Source of the DNA: Pseudomonadota bacterium
Lineage (GTDB): Bacteria; Pseudomonadota; Alphaproteobacteria; Micropepsales; Micropepsaceae
Direction: 5' to 3'
Length of the DNA stretch: 64,000 bases
Assembly (NCBI GenBank): GCA_021851325.1
Contig: JAJZDZ010000003.1
Location: forward strand, 1-64,000
Each line of letters opens with the position of its first letter. The stretch's first letter is position 1. The notes under the pieces are model-generated. The model worked only from the letters and a program-made list of their open reading frames with translations, was not told the DNA's origin and searched no databases. Positions 16,739-25,681 of the stretch are shown here, piece by piece. Made by a program: the position numbers and the translations under genes.

Positions 16739-17917
16739 GTGACAAATAAACGTAGCCCTCACCTATCACGCAATACCGTCGTCAAAAGCTTCCGTGGACC
16801 ACTCGGAGGAGACGAGCACTACATCACCCTAACCGCTGATGGAGAAGGCGATCTCGCCAGCCAACTCAGCGAGATAGAGCATCGGTATTCGGCCACGCTT
16901 CGCGCCCTCAACTTAGAACCTGAAAGCGCCATTTTCCGTCGCCTCTTTGTCAGCGACGCCATGAACCAGGCCTCACTGATCGCTTCAAGTGAACTAGCAA
17001 AGTCAGCAGCTGACAATCCCGTTGCAATATCTATTATTCAGCAACCCCCCCTACCTGGTGCCAAGCTTGCACTTCTTGCGTATCACATCGATGGTGATCC
17101 CAGCGTTCACAAGCAAAAGATATCAGTTCATAATACTCTAATAGAGAAAAAGGGCCGACGTCATTTGTGGACGACCGGTCTTTGCTCCGGACAAGGTTTC
17201 CCAGACCCATCATCCGCCGTGCAAACGCGCCGTATCCTAACCAATCTAGTGGATACCTTAGAGGCCCAACACGGGTCATTGTTTGAGCACTGCATACGAA
17301 CGTGGTTCTATCTTAAGGATGTTGACGTCTTTTATCAGGGCATGGTCGACGCCCGCGGACAATTCTTTACCGAACAGGGATTAACATCCGAAACACACTA
17401 CATTGCGAGTACTGGCATAGAAGGCGGCTGCTCGCATCGTTATGACGTCGTTGTACTGGACGCCTACTCTAATCTGGATCTCAACCCCAATCAGGTGTCC
17501 TTCCTCAATGACTTCTCCCGCCTATGTGCGACAAAAGATTACAACGTCCATTTCGAACGCGGAACTCGCATTGCGTATGCCGATCGCACCCATCACTTCA
17601 TCTCCGGAACAGCGAGCATAGATACGTCTGGCAACGTCGTTCACATTGGAGACGTGACACGCCAGGCCGAATATGCCCTAGGCCACGTGGAAGCGTTACT
17701 CCAGTTTGGAGGGGCAAGCCTCGACGACCTCGGACACATAATCGTATATCTGCGTGATCCGACCGACTATCCACGTGTAAGTGACGTCTTGGGACACGCG
17801 TTGCCAAACATCCCGACAGTGTTCGTGCAGGGGGCTGTATGTAGGCCGCAATGGCTTGTTGAATTGGAAGGCATCGCCGTTGCATCGCATGAAGACCCAT
17901 CACTGCCATCATTTTAG
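16739..17917 (+). CDS. RidA/chorismatase-superfamily protein (FkbO/Hyg5/XanB2-like)
   Basis: 392 residues from a GTG. The C-terminal 130 residues are a RidA-type fold (HHFISGTASID, HIGDVTRQ, then VCRPQWLVELEGIAV). The N-terminal 250 residues also have superfamily character (RTWFYLKDVD, ARGQFFTEQGL, STGIEGG). Total length and the C368-x6-E375 pattern fit the chorismatase group, in which Cys and Glu at this spacing act on chorismate; members such as XanB2 give 3- and 4-hydroxybenzoate. A tandem RidA imine deaminase is the main alternative. It is the first gene of the ubiTUV operon, 13 bases before the next. A 4-hydroxybenzoate supply for ubiquinone is the inferred role. Confidence 0.6.
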   Translation: MTNKRSPHLSRNTVVKSFRGPLGGDEHYITLTADGEGDLASQLSEIEHRYSATLRALNLEPESAIFRRLFVSDAMNQASLIASSELAKSAADNPVAISIIQQPPLPGAKLALLAYHIDGDPSVHKQKISVHNTLIEKKGRRHLWTTGLCSGQGFPDPSSAVQTRRILTNLVDTLEAQHGSLFEHCIRTWFYLKDVDVFYQGMVDARGQFFTEQGLTSETHYIASTGIEGGCSHRYDVVVLDAYSNLDLNPNQVSFLNDFSRLCATKDYNVHFERGTRIAYADRTHHFISGTASIDTSGNVVHIGDVTRQAEYALGHVEALLQFGGASLDDLGHIIVYLRDPTDYPRVSDVLGHALPNIPTVFVQGAVCRPQWLVELEGIAVASHEDPSLPSF

Positions 17918-17930
17918 AAAGGGTTTGGAT

Positions 17931-18602
17931 ATGTATGATGAACAGCCTAATTTTTCCATGCTCAATGAAGAGGAAATCGCGATAGCTAAGCTGCGCACCG
18001 ATCCATATGAATATGCGTACGTAGAGCAGGCCATCCGGCCGGAATTTCGTGAGCCCGTCCTAGCCGATGCTCCAGTGATACCGGATCGCGGTAGCTATGG
18101 GTTACCAAATCTGAACTACGGCCCTGCGTTCGGAACTGTCATAAAGGATTTAACGAGCCAACGATTTAAACGTCTAATTGAGCAAAAGTTTGACATGGAC
18201 CTCAGTAACAATCCGCCTGTTCTGTTAATGATGGGAAATACTACGGGCCACTACAACGAAGGCTTTGCCCACCCAGACTCCAGGCACAAGATTGTCACCG
18301 TCATCGTGGGCTTTAGTCGGGAATGGCCATATCAAAATGGTCGTTTGCGCGTTCTAAGAAGTTCCGATCGCAATGACTTTGCATTCGAATTTCCGCCCGA
18401 GTTCGGACACATGCTTATGTTCAAAGTTAGCGAAAAGTCATGGCACGGATTTCTGCCTCAAAAAGGACCGCGCATGAGTCTACAACTTTGCTACGTGGAC
18501 TCGGAAGCATATGTTAGAAGCGAATATGCTCGTCATGGTGTCAGCGCGTTCGCTAAATCTGTTCCCATGCTGCGCAAAATCATAGAATGGGCGCCTCGTT
18601 GA
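17931..18602 (+). CDS. 2-oxoglutarate/Fe(II)-dependent oxygenase 1
   Basis: 223 residues from the ATG at 17931, with AGAAAGGG upstream. The double-stranded beta-helix core carries the iron ligands H114-x-D116 (GFAHPDSRHK) and H172 (SWHGF), with R181 placed to bind the 2-oxoglutarate carboxylate. This resembles prolyl-4-hydroxylase-like 2OG-FeII_Oxy_3 proteins of bacteria. No signal peptide, so probably cytoplasmic. It lies between the chorismatase-like gene and a second, different oxygenase; 21 bases separate it from the latter. The substrate is unknown. It needs O2, which contrasts with ubiTUV downstream. Confidence 0.75.
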   Translation: MYDEQPNFSMLNEEEIAIAKLRTDPYEYAYVEQAIRPEFREPVLADAPVIPDRGSYGLPNLNYGPAFGTVIKDLTSQRFKRLIEQKFDMDLSNNPPVLLMMGNTTGHYNEGFAHPDSRHKIVTVIVGFSREWPYQNGRLRVLRSSDRNDFAFEFPPEFGHMLMFKVSEKSWHGFLPQKGPRMSLQLCYVDSEAYVRSEYARHGVSAFAKSVPMLRKIIEWAPR

Positions 18603-18623
18603 ATCGGCGTAAAGGCTAGACCC

Positions 18624-19304
18624 ATGACCTTTCCTCACCTACCTACCGTTACGGAGTTGGCGGATCACTTTATACGTTCGCTGCGAGGCTCCGAGATAGC
18701 TCATGAACCGTATCGTCGCTGGAATATGACAAATGTATTCCCGGAAAGCATATGCTTAGGCATACTTACGCTTCCTATTGCCCCACCGCTGATCGACGAT
18801 TGCTACGGCGTAAGAGATCGCCATAATGAAAAGCGCACCTTTTTCACTCCAGCGCTACAAAAGGACTTTCCAACTTGTGCCGTTTTCGCGGAAGCGATGC
18901 AGAGGCCAGACGTTGCGCGAGCATTCAACGATGTTTGTGATGTTCCCGCGGATGGCTCCTACTTGCGAATTGAGTACATCCAGGATTTGGATGGCGCTTG
19001 GCTCGAGCCCCATCGGGACATCAAGGAAAAGCTCTTTTCCATGGTTGTCTATCTATGCACGGGTCCCCATGCGAAGGATTGGGGCACGGATATTTATGAT
19101 GATAACAAGCGCTGGATTGGTCGGTCGTCGGCCGAATTCAACTCTGCCGTAATCTTTATCGCCGGGCCCAATACCTGGCACGGCTTTGATAAGCGTCCGA
19201 TCATAGGCGTTCGTCGCCTGATGGAAATTAATTACGTCCACCCTAGCTGGCGCGATCGTGACCAGCTTTCATTTCCTGATCAGCCGATTAGGGTTACGTT
19301 GTGA
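18624..19304 (+). CDS. 2-oxoglutarate/Fe(II)-dependent oxygenase 2
   Basis: 226 residues. Iron ligands are H130-x-D132 (EPHRDIKEK) and H186 (TWHGFDKR), with R197 as the likely 2-oxoglutarate anchor. It shares the WHGF block with the preceding gene but is otherwise divergent, so the pair is not a recent duplication. Its stop codon overlaps the GTG start of ubiT (GTGA), so the two are translationally coupled. This is the strongest sign that the oxygenases act with the quinone genes. Cytoplasmic; substrate unknown. Confidence 0.72.
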   Translation: MTFPHLPTVTELADHFIRSLRGSEIAHEPYRRWNMTNVFPESICLGILTLPIAPPLIDDCYGVRDRHNEKRTFFTPALQKDFPTCAVFAEAMQRPDVARAFNDVCDVPADGSYLRIEYIQDLDGAWLEPHRDIKEKLFSMVVYLCTGPHAKDWGTDIYDDNKRWIGRSSAEFNSAVIFIAGPNTWHGFDKRPIIGVRRLMEINYVHPSWRDRDQLSFPDQPIRVTL

Positions 19305-19987
19305 ATACATCGCGTCCCCACCAAGGCATCACCGCTCCAGCATCACCAATTCTACTTCTAGGGTTGGTTTTGGACAAGTTACCGCTGCGCGTCGTGCAGC
19401 CGATATTGGATCGGTTATTACAAATCATTTTGCGACAGCATCCAGGTTCTCTCGATCGTATGGAAGAATGGGGAAATTCCAGGGTATTAATTGATCCCGT
19501 CGACCTACCCTTTGCGATGGTATTGCGACCTAATCCCTCTCAACCAAGCCTCCAGGCCACACATAAGCAAGGCAATGTCGAAATCGACGCTATTGTTCGC
19601 GGCCCCCTTGAGACGCTTATAGACCTCGCCGAGGGGCGAGTGGACGGAGATACCCTGTTCTTTTCGCGCGAACTAGTTGTTGAAGGCGACACGGAGGTCA
19701 TCGTTGCGCTTCGTAACGCCGTCGATGCTGCTGGAATTGATATATTGGAAGACATAGCTAAGGCGCTTGGTCCTCTTGGCTCCCCATTTAGGGTTGCAGC
19801 CAATACCGGGTGCAGGATTGCTAATCAACTGCGCCGAGATATGGAGGCAATCGGGATGGCTTTGATTGCTCCCGCTTTACGTCAAAACGACACACAGGCT
19901 TTTCGCATTTCAGAGATCGAAGAAGAGTTGAAAATGTTACGCCGGCAGCGACCTCGCTCCGCACGCCATGCTGAGCCTTCTCCATGA
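19301..19987 (+). CDS. ubiT: UbiT-like SCP2-domain protein, O2-independent ubiquinone synthesis
   Basis: 228 residues from a GTG. It is an SCP2-type lipid-binding protein: hydrophobic helices near residues 15-50, the sterol-carrier core at about 45-145 (FAMVLRPN, GPLETLIDLAEG, DTLFFSRELVVEGDTEVIVALRNA). The FFSRxLxxEGDTE block is characteristic of UbiT. UbiT binds the hydrophobic quinone intermediates so that UbiU and UbiV can act. The C-terminus (about 165-228) is an alpha-helical extension with a basic end. It overlaps oxygenase 2 upstream and ubiU downstream by four bases each. Confidence 0.88.
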   Translation: MNTSRPHQGITAPASPILLLGLVLDKLPLRVVQPILDRLLQIILRQHPGSLDRMEEWGNSRVLIDPVDLPFAMVLRPNPSQPSLQATHKQGNVEIDAIVRGPLETLIDLAEGRVDGDTLFFSRELVVEGDTEVIVALRNAVDAAGIDILEDIAKALGPLGSPFRVAANTGCRIANQLRRDMEAIGMALIAPALRQNDTQAFRISEIEEELKMLRRQRPRSARHAEPSP

Positions 19988-20973
19988 AGCGCCCAGAACT
20001 AATCTGCCCAGCAGGAACACCTGCCGCCCTTGAAAGCACAATCAGAGCGGGTGCTGACGCCGTTTATCTCGGATTTCGGGATGAAACTAATGCTCGCAAT
20101 TTTCCAGGGCTTAATTTTAGCCGAAAGGAATTGAAAGAAGGCATTTCCTTTGCGCATAACAACGGGGCCAAAGTTCTTGTTGCGATCAATACATTTCCAA
20201 AGTCAGGTGAACCAGAGCTTTGGTATCGCGCGGTGGATGACGCAGCTAATCTCGGCGCTGACGCAGTAATATTGGCTGATATCGGGCTTTTGGACTATGC
20301 AAATAGGGTCCATCCGAACCTTAGATTACATCTTTCGGTACAAGCAGCAGCATCCAATCCCATTGCCATTGGGTACTACACTGATCGTTTCGGTATCAAA
20401 CGCGTCGTGCTTCCTCGCGTCCTTACTGTACCGGAGATCGCCGCATTGAGTTCCGCTGTTGATCCGGTGGAAACAGAGGTTTTTGTATTTGGGGGCCTCT
20501 GCGTAATGACTGAAGGTCGTTGCGCACTTTCATCCTACGTGACAGGCCGCTCGCCAAACATGAACGGCGTGTGCTCTCCTGCATCTCATGTACGCTATGT
20601 CGAAACTGCGCACGGCATTGCCAGTAGGCTCGGAGATTTTACGATAAACGAGTTTTCTAAAAGCGAACCTGCCGGTTACCCCACGCTCTGCAAAGGTCGC
20701 TTTGTTGCTAGAGGTAATGCTAGCTACCTATTCGAAGAGCCAACCTCATTAAACACTCTTTCCATTCTTCCCGATCTTATGAACGCTGGAGTGTCCGCAT
20801 TTAAGATAGAAGGGAGACAACGGGGGCGTGCATATGTTGCAGCCGTGGTTGAGGCGTTCCGGGCAGGCATAGACGCAGTCATAGCTGGGCATTCCATTCC
20901 GGACATCGATTTGGCTCATATCACCGAGGGTGGGCGCCAAACAACTGGTGCCTATGAAAAGAAATGGCGATAA
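19984..20973 (+). CDS. ubiU: UbiU, U32-family Fe-S protein, O2-independent ubiquinone hydroxylation
   Basis: 329 residues, very close to E. coli UbiU in length and motif order (ELICPAGTPAALE, GADAVYLGF, NARNFPGLNF, EGRCALSSY, YPTLCKGRF, KIEGRQR). The four [4Fe-4S] ligands are C173, C180, C197 and C236, with the same 7/17/39 spacing as in E. coli. Despite the U32 'peptidase' label, UbiU and UbiV form a complex that hydroxylates the ubiquinone ring without O2, using prephenate as the oxygen donor in E. coli. It overlaps ubiT by 4 bases and ubiV by 10. Confidence 0.95.
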   Translation: MKRPELICPAGTPAALESTIRAGADAVYLGFRDETNARNFPGLNFSRKELKEGISFAHNNGAKVLVAINTFPKSGEPELWYRAVDDAANLGADAVILADIGLLDYANRVHPNLRLHLSVQAAASNPIAIGYYTDRFGIKRVVLPRVLTVPEIAALSSAVDPVETEVFVFGGLCVMTEGRCALSSYVTGRSPNMNGVCSPASHVRYVETAHGIASRLGDFTINEFSKSEPAGYPTLCKGRFVARGNASYLFEEPTSLNTLSILPDLMNAGVSAFKIEGRQRGRAYVAAVVEAFRAGIDAVIAGHSIPDIDLAHITEGGRQTTGAYEKKWR

Positions 20974-21875
20974 CAGGAATTGCGTCAAAACTTACTCTTG
21001 GGCCACTACTATTTCACTGGCAACCCAAAGCTTGGTGCGATTTTTACTTTCGCATTGCGGACGAAGCTGACGTTGATACTGTCCACCTTGGAGAAGTAGT
21101 GTGCTCAAAGCGTACACCGTTCTTCGACAAACTGCTTCCCAATGTGATTGAACGTCTTGCGGATGCTGGGAAGGAAGTCGTCATTTCATCGCAAGCTCTC
21201 ATCATGAGCGCGAACGAACAAAAAGTGGCCCGCGATCTGGCAACTTTAGAGGGGGTTATTATAGAGGCTAATGACATAACGCTTGCAGCTCTCTTAGCTG
21301 GCCGTCAGTTTGCCGTAGGTCCATTTGTAAACATTTATAACGAAAACACCCTTAGCGTATTTGAAGATATGGGCGCTTCCCGTATATGCCTTCCGCCCGA
21401 ATTACCACGCGAGCGCCTTGATGAAATCGCGTCCCGTGCAAGGGCGGAGCTGGAAGTACAAGTATTTGGGCGACTTCCGTTGGCAATTTCTGCGCGGTGC
21501 TATGCAGCAAGAGCGCATAGCCTTTCCAAAGATGGGTGTCTTTATGTCTGCGCAGAGCATTCGGACGGAATGGCGGTTGACACCCTAAATGGTAAGCCGC
21601 TTCTCGCCGTAAATGGTACCCAGACTCTATCCTTTAGCATGCTCAATCTGCTGCCCGAGATACCACATATGCAGAAAATAGGTATTAGCCGCTTTCGCCT
21701 CTCGCCGCATAGCGTTGATATGGTTTCGGTCGCTAAAACATTTCGTAATGCGATGACGGGATTACTTGGCCCTGATGCGGCTACCGCGCAACTACTTGAA
21801 CTTTGCCCTGGGATTGAGTTCTCTAACGGCTACTTTTACGGAGCACCTGGCCATAAGTATGTCGAGGCCGACTAA
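20964..21875 (+). CDS. ubiV: UbiV, U32-family Fe-S partner of UbiU
   Basis: 303 residues. Shorter U32 protein with LGPLLFHW, VVCSKR, FGRLPLAISARC and VNGTQTLS motifs as in UbiV. Cluster ligands are C47, C179, C192 and C196; the 13/4 spacing of the last three equals that of E. coli UbiV. The first nine residues extend beyond the usual start, perhaps because the ATG is fixed by the overlap with ubiU. It is the last gene of the operon. It works with UbiU in the cytoplasm or at the membrane. Confidence 0.95.
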   Translation: MAITGIASKLTLGPLLFHWQPKAWCDFYFRIADEADVDTVHLGEVVCSKRTPFFDKLLPNVIERLADAGKEVVISSQALIMSANEQKVARDLATLEGVIIEANDITLAALLAGRQFAVGPFVNIYNENTLSVFEDMGASRICLPPELPRERLDEIASRARAELEVQVFGRLPLAISARCYAARAHSLSKDGCLYVCAEHSDGMAVDTLNGKPLLAVNGTQTLSFSMLNLLPEIPHMQKIGISRFRLSPHSVDMVSVAKTFRNAMTGLLGPDAATAQLLELCPGIEFSNGYFYGAPGHKYVEAD

Positions 21876-22390
21876 CTTTTACGAAGATGCTCCGTTATGC
21901 CGCTTTGAGTAAATATCACAATCAATTTGGCCACGATTTCCTGCCGACGCTTCTCCAAGTTGCGCTGAATTCGCATAATCTTGGAAATATAAGTTCTAAA
22001 AAGCGCGGTGTATATCCGAAAGCGTCATCTAATCGGAATGCCCGAATTAAGGGCTAATCATTGTTAGTTTTTCCAGTCCCCATTTTCATATTATTTGCGT
22101 GATCGCTTTCGAATAGATGTCCATATGGCCATCGTGTAGCCCGGGAATGACATAGCGAGCGCCTCACGCGTACATCACACATCATCCGTCTGCCGCTACA
22201 TTATCCATCTTCTACTTGATCGCTGATACAGAGACGATATCAATGGCCGCTGCAGGGCAACGGCTATTAAGACGAACTGGCGTAGCGATCGGTGGTCGCT
22301 TTGGAAGTCGACCACTGGCATCCTCCATAAGCACGCACAATCGTACTTATAGAGATGCCAGTGGCCATTCAGCCATACTAGAGCTTCATT
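21876..22390. other. Intergenic region between convergent ubiV and the BNR gene
   Basis: About 500 bases with no credible gene. Its one clear structure is the long hairpin at 22312-22364. A short rightward frame at 22216-22455 runs through that hairpin and overlaps the end of the BNR gene, so I do not call it. Confidence 0.5.
22312..22364. repeat. Long imperfect hairpin
   Basis: CCACTGGCATC (22312-22322) pairs perfectly with GATGCCAGTGG (22354-22364). Pairing continues inward to ATAAG/CTTAT with one bulge and one mismatch, giving a stem of roughly 19-20 pairs around a 14-base loop. It lies 26 bases past the leftward BNR stop and could serve as a terminator, but the long stem also resembles REP or MITE-type elements. 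Confidence 0.65.
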
Positions 22391-25300
22391 CTATGGACTC
22401 AGATTGTTGCCAGGCACCACCCCACTCAAATGCCAACGGGCCATCGTTTGGTTAAATGTCGCAACCTTCGTGCTAAGGAAGTGATCATAGTATTCTAGTG
22501 CTGCACGGTACTCGCGATCGTAGATCGCTTTTACTTCAAGTTTAGGCGCCGCAGGCGCTGCATCTGAACCTTGAAGTAAATAGGCTAGCATCTCTAAGTG
22601 TTCACGAACCTTATCTGGAACACGTAAGGTCGATTCCTCTGCTTTTGCATTGCTTGTAATTTCTAACTTCACCGCTTTAGTTGCCCGCTCGAGTGCTTTG
22701 ACGGCATCATCAACCACTTTTTCTTCAGCAGTGCCCTTTGCGGCAACACGCAGAGCGTTTGCCTGCGTATCGATTGCATGCAGGCGATTTAACGCTACAT
22801 CCAGTTGCGAGAATTCATGCAACACCTCCTCAGATATTTTGTACTGCTGCTGCATCGCAGCAAGCTTTCCATGCGAAGCTGGGTCGTTCACGACCGTGAA
22901 GGTTTGTGATGCGGTGTGACCGCCGATCTTAAGTGTTGCCGTATAGGTACCAGGTGGCAGCATCGCTCCTGCTCTTGGTCCTCGTTGGAACTTTAAGGGT
23001 GTTTCCCAGCGGACTGGTCCCTGCGAGCGGAGATCCCAGTGGATTCGATGTAGGCCTGCCTGCATTGGTACCCAAGGAACCTTCTTTTTGTTAGAGGTCG
23101 AGTCGGCCTGTTCATGCGTATCTGAATTCTTTCCGTTGCGTTGGCTCTCGCTACCTTTAGCCCCCCTCATTGAAGGCGTCATCTTCTCTGGTTTGCCCTT
23201 GTGTAGGCCTTTAATGGTACGAACTACCTTTCCCGATGCATTGGTGATTATCAATTCGCCTGGAGAACCTTCGCTCTTGGAAAGATAATAGTTAAACGTC
23301 GCGCCATAAGCTGGGTTTTCCCCATAAAAAGTTCCATTTCCTAAGTCCTCCACATATGACCAAGGCCAATAGCGAAGCGCCGCTTCAGGACGAAATAGTG
23401 TGAGCGGTTCGCGCGCCACCTTCGGATTGAAATCCTGAAAAGGCGTAAGATCGTCTAGGATCCACAATGAACGACCATGCGTTGCTACAACTAAGTCGTT
23501 ATCGCGGGCATCTAGCGCAATATCATAAACTGCAGCATCCGGTAGCCCTAAGCCAAATAGGTACCAATGGTGACCTCGGTCCCACGAAACATAAAGACCA
23601 TTTTCTAGCCCTGCGTAATACAGATTGGGATTATGAAGGTCGCGACGAATGACATGAGCATAAACATCCTTCGGCAGATTTCCGCTCACTGACGTCCAAG
23701 TCGCACCATAATTACGACTGCGGTAAAGATAGGGCCTGAAATCACCACTAAAGTGGCGGTCTACGGCAATCAGCACATTTCCAGGGTTTGTACGCGAAAT
23801 ATCAATCGACTCAATACGTCCCCACGGTGCCAATCCAGATATATTTGAACTGACTCTGGTCCATGTCTTTCCCCCATTTCGCGTTAATTGTACCTCACCA
23901 TCGTCAGTTCCCACCCAAATCACGTTCGGATTCGAGGGAGCAACTGAAATTGTCAGAATTGCATCATACGCTTCCGCACCTGAATTATCCTTTATTACAG
24001 GCCCTCCAGATGATCCCTCCTTTGCTTTGTCATCGCGTGTAAGATCCGGGCTAATAACCTTCCAGGTTCGACCGCGGTTCACGCTTTTAAAGACGACGTT
24101 TCCGCCAGCATATAGGACCTTAGGATTGTCCGGAGAAACAGCAAACGCGGCTTCCCATGCAAAGCGGTAAGGGAGAGAGGCGACACCTTTTCCTGTGAAA
24201 TCACGCGGATAAGGCTCGATGTCACGGGACTGCTCGGTGGCACGATCAAAGATCTGATATACACCGTTTTGTGTACTATTATATATCAGGTTGGGGTTGT
24301 CGGCAGCCGGTATTGCATAGACGCCGTCGCCGCCGTTAAGCGCGTACCACATGCGATTTAGAATGCCAGTGGGATCCTTGCTCCAACTCGGACCGCACCA
24401 AGAACTGTTATCCTGCAAGCCGCCACATACCTGGTACCGTATGCCCCGTCCTACCGCGACGTGATAAAATTGTCCGATTGGAAAATTATCAATAAATTTC
24501 CAGGTTTTTCCGTTGTCGCGAGAGATAGCTATCCCGCCGTCATTACCATCAATTATCCGGCCGCTGCCATTGGGGTCGATCCACATGGTATGGTAGTCAA
24601 CGTGGATTTTGCTAGCGATTGTATGAAAAGTGTGACCGCCGTCGCTCGACACCAGCAAATTGTTGGAGATGGCAAACACATGATTAGGGCGCTTAGGATC
24701 GACCTCTATGTGAGAAAAGTAGAACGGCCGAGAATCAACTTCTTGATTCTTGCTTGCGAGCACCCAGTGCTCGCCATAGTCGCTTGAGCGCCAAAGAACA
24801 CCCTGATTGGAGCCTATTACCGCATAGACGATGTTCGGCGAGCTTTCGGCCACTGCAAGACCAATCCGTGCGACCGGCTCTGTCGGCAATCCATGCCCTC
24901 TCAGCCGGCTCCAAGTTGCGCCACCATCAATAGATTTATAGATAGCATCCGCGGGTCCACCATCGGAATAAGTCCAAGGTTTGCGCCGGTATTGATAGGT
25001 CGCAGCGTAGACAATCTGCGGATTTGCAACGTCGATTGCCATGTCCGAGATGCCGACGCCTGGCCCCTTGTAAAGAACCTTAGTCCATTTCTTGCCGCCA
25101 TCAGTGGTGCGATACACACCCCGTTCAGGATTATTGGCCCAAGGACTGCCCATGGCCGCAACCAGGACTATATTTGGGTTATGGGGGTTTACAACGATCC
25201 GTGAAATCTGAAAGGTTTGATTGAGGCCAACTCGCGTCCAATGCCGGCCGCCATCCGTTGATTTATAGACGCCATCGCCAAAGGAAACGTCATTGCGAAC

Positions 25301-25681
25301 GTTTGCTTCACCTGTGCCCGCCCATATGACAGATGGATTACGAGGGTCGATCGCAAGCGCACCGATTGAAGCAACCTTCTGATGCTGAAATAGGGCTTTC
25401 CAAGTAGTGCCTCCATTATCAGTGCGAAATATGCCGCCATCAGCGGTACCTACATAATAAAGATTGGCATTACCTTGAACACCAACCACTGCTGTCACCC
25501 TCCCCCCAGTGACTGCTGGCCCAATTTGACGAAAATGAATACTGCTACCGACACGCAACGGAAGCGCCGTAAATCCTCGATGGTTTTCCGCCTGAGAGCC
25601 TGCCTGTCCGGACCAGGCGGGAGCGATAAATAGAGTGCATGAAAGAGCCGCAATGGCCGAAAGCAGGCGGGGAGATCTCAT
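22391..25681 (-). CDS. Secreted VPS10/sortilin-like BNR-repeat protein
   Basis: 1096 residues from the ATG at 25681. A signal peptide is visible: basic MRSPR, a hydrophobic core and a small-residue end near WSGQAG (about residue 25). The body holds many BNR/Asp-box units (S-x-D-x-G-x-T-W: DNGGTTWK, STDGGRHW, TTDGGKKW, SIDGGATW, SRDNGKTW, TRNGGKTW), forming a beta-propeller as in VPS10 and sialidase-like proteins. A charged linker follows (about 830-870), then a beta-rich and a helical C-terminal domain (about 940-1096). Likely periplasmic or extracellular. Such proteins are often annotated as glycosyl hydrolases, but the catalytic residues are not evident. It stands alone. Confidence 0.85.
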   Translation of the reverse strand: MRSPRLLSAIAALSCTLFIAPAWSGQAGSQAENHRGFTALPLRVGSSIHFRQIGPAVTGGRVTAVVGVQGNANLYYVGTADGGIFRTDNGGTTWKALFQHQKVASIGALAIDPRNPSVIWAGTGEANVRNDVSFGDGVYKSTDGGRHWTRVGLNQTFQISRIVVNPHNPNIVLVAAMGSPWANNPERGVYRTTDGGKKWTKVLYKGPGVGISDMAIDVANPQIVYAATYQYRRKPWTYSDGGPADAIYKSIDGGATWSRLRGHGLPTEPVARIGLAVAESSPNIVYAVIGSNQGVLWRSSDYGEHWVLASKNQEVDSRPFYFSHIEVDPKRPNHVFAISNNLLVSSDGGHTFHTIASKIHVDYHTMWIDPNGSGRIIDGNDGGIAISRDNGKTWKFIDNFPIGQFYHVAVGRGIRYQVCGGLQDNSSWCGPSWSKDPTGILNRMWYALNGGDGVYAIPAADNPNLIYNSTQNGVYQIFDRATEQSRDIEPYPRDFTGKGVASLPYRFAWEAAFAVSPDNPKVLYAGGNVVFKSVNRGRTWKVISPDLTRDDKAKEGSSGGPVIKDNSGAEAYDAILTISVAPSNPNVIWVGTDDGEVQLTRNGGKTWTRVSSNISGLAPWGRIESIDISRTNPGNVLIAVDRHFSGDFRPYLYRSRNYGATWTSVSGNLPKDVYAHVIRRDLHNPNLYYAGLENGLYVSWDRGHHWYLFGLGLPDAAVYDIALDARDNDLVVATHGRSLWILDDLTPFQDFNPKVAREPLTLFRPEAALRYWPWSYVEDLGNGTFYGENPAYGATFNYYLSKSEGSPGELIITNASGKVVRTIKGLHKGKPEKMTPSMRGAKGSESQRNGKNSDTHEQADSTSNKKKVPWVPMQAGLHRIHWDLRSQGPVRWETPLKFQRGPRAGAMLPPGTYTATLKIGGHTASQTFTVVNDPASHGKLAAMQQQYKISEEVLHEFSQLDVALNRLHAIDTQANALRVAAKGTAEEKVVDDAVKALERATKAVKLEITSNAKAEESTLRVPDKVREHLEMLAYLLQGSDAAPAAPKLEVKAIYDREYRAALEYYDHFLSTKVATFNQTMARWHLSGVVPGNNLSP

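Noticed and set aside
22216-22455. 79-residue rightward frame after ubiV
   Set aside because: It passes through the long hairpin and into the end of the BNR gene; no ribosome site or conserved look.
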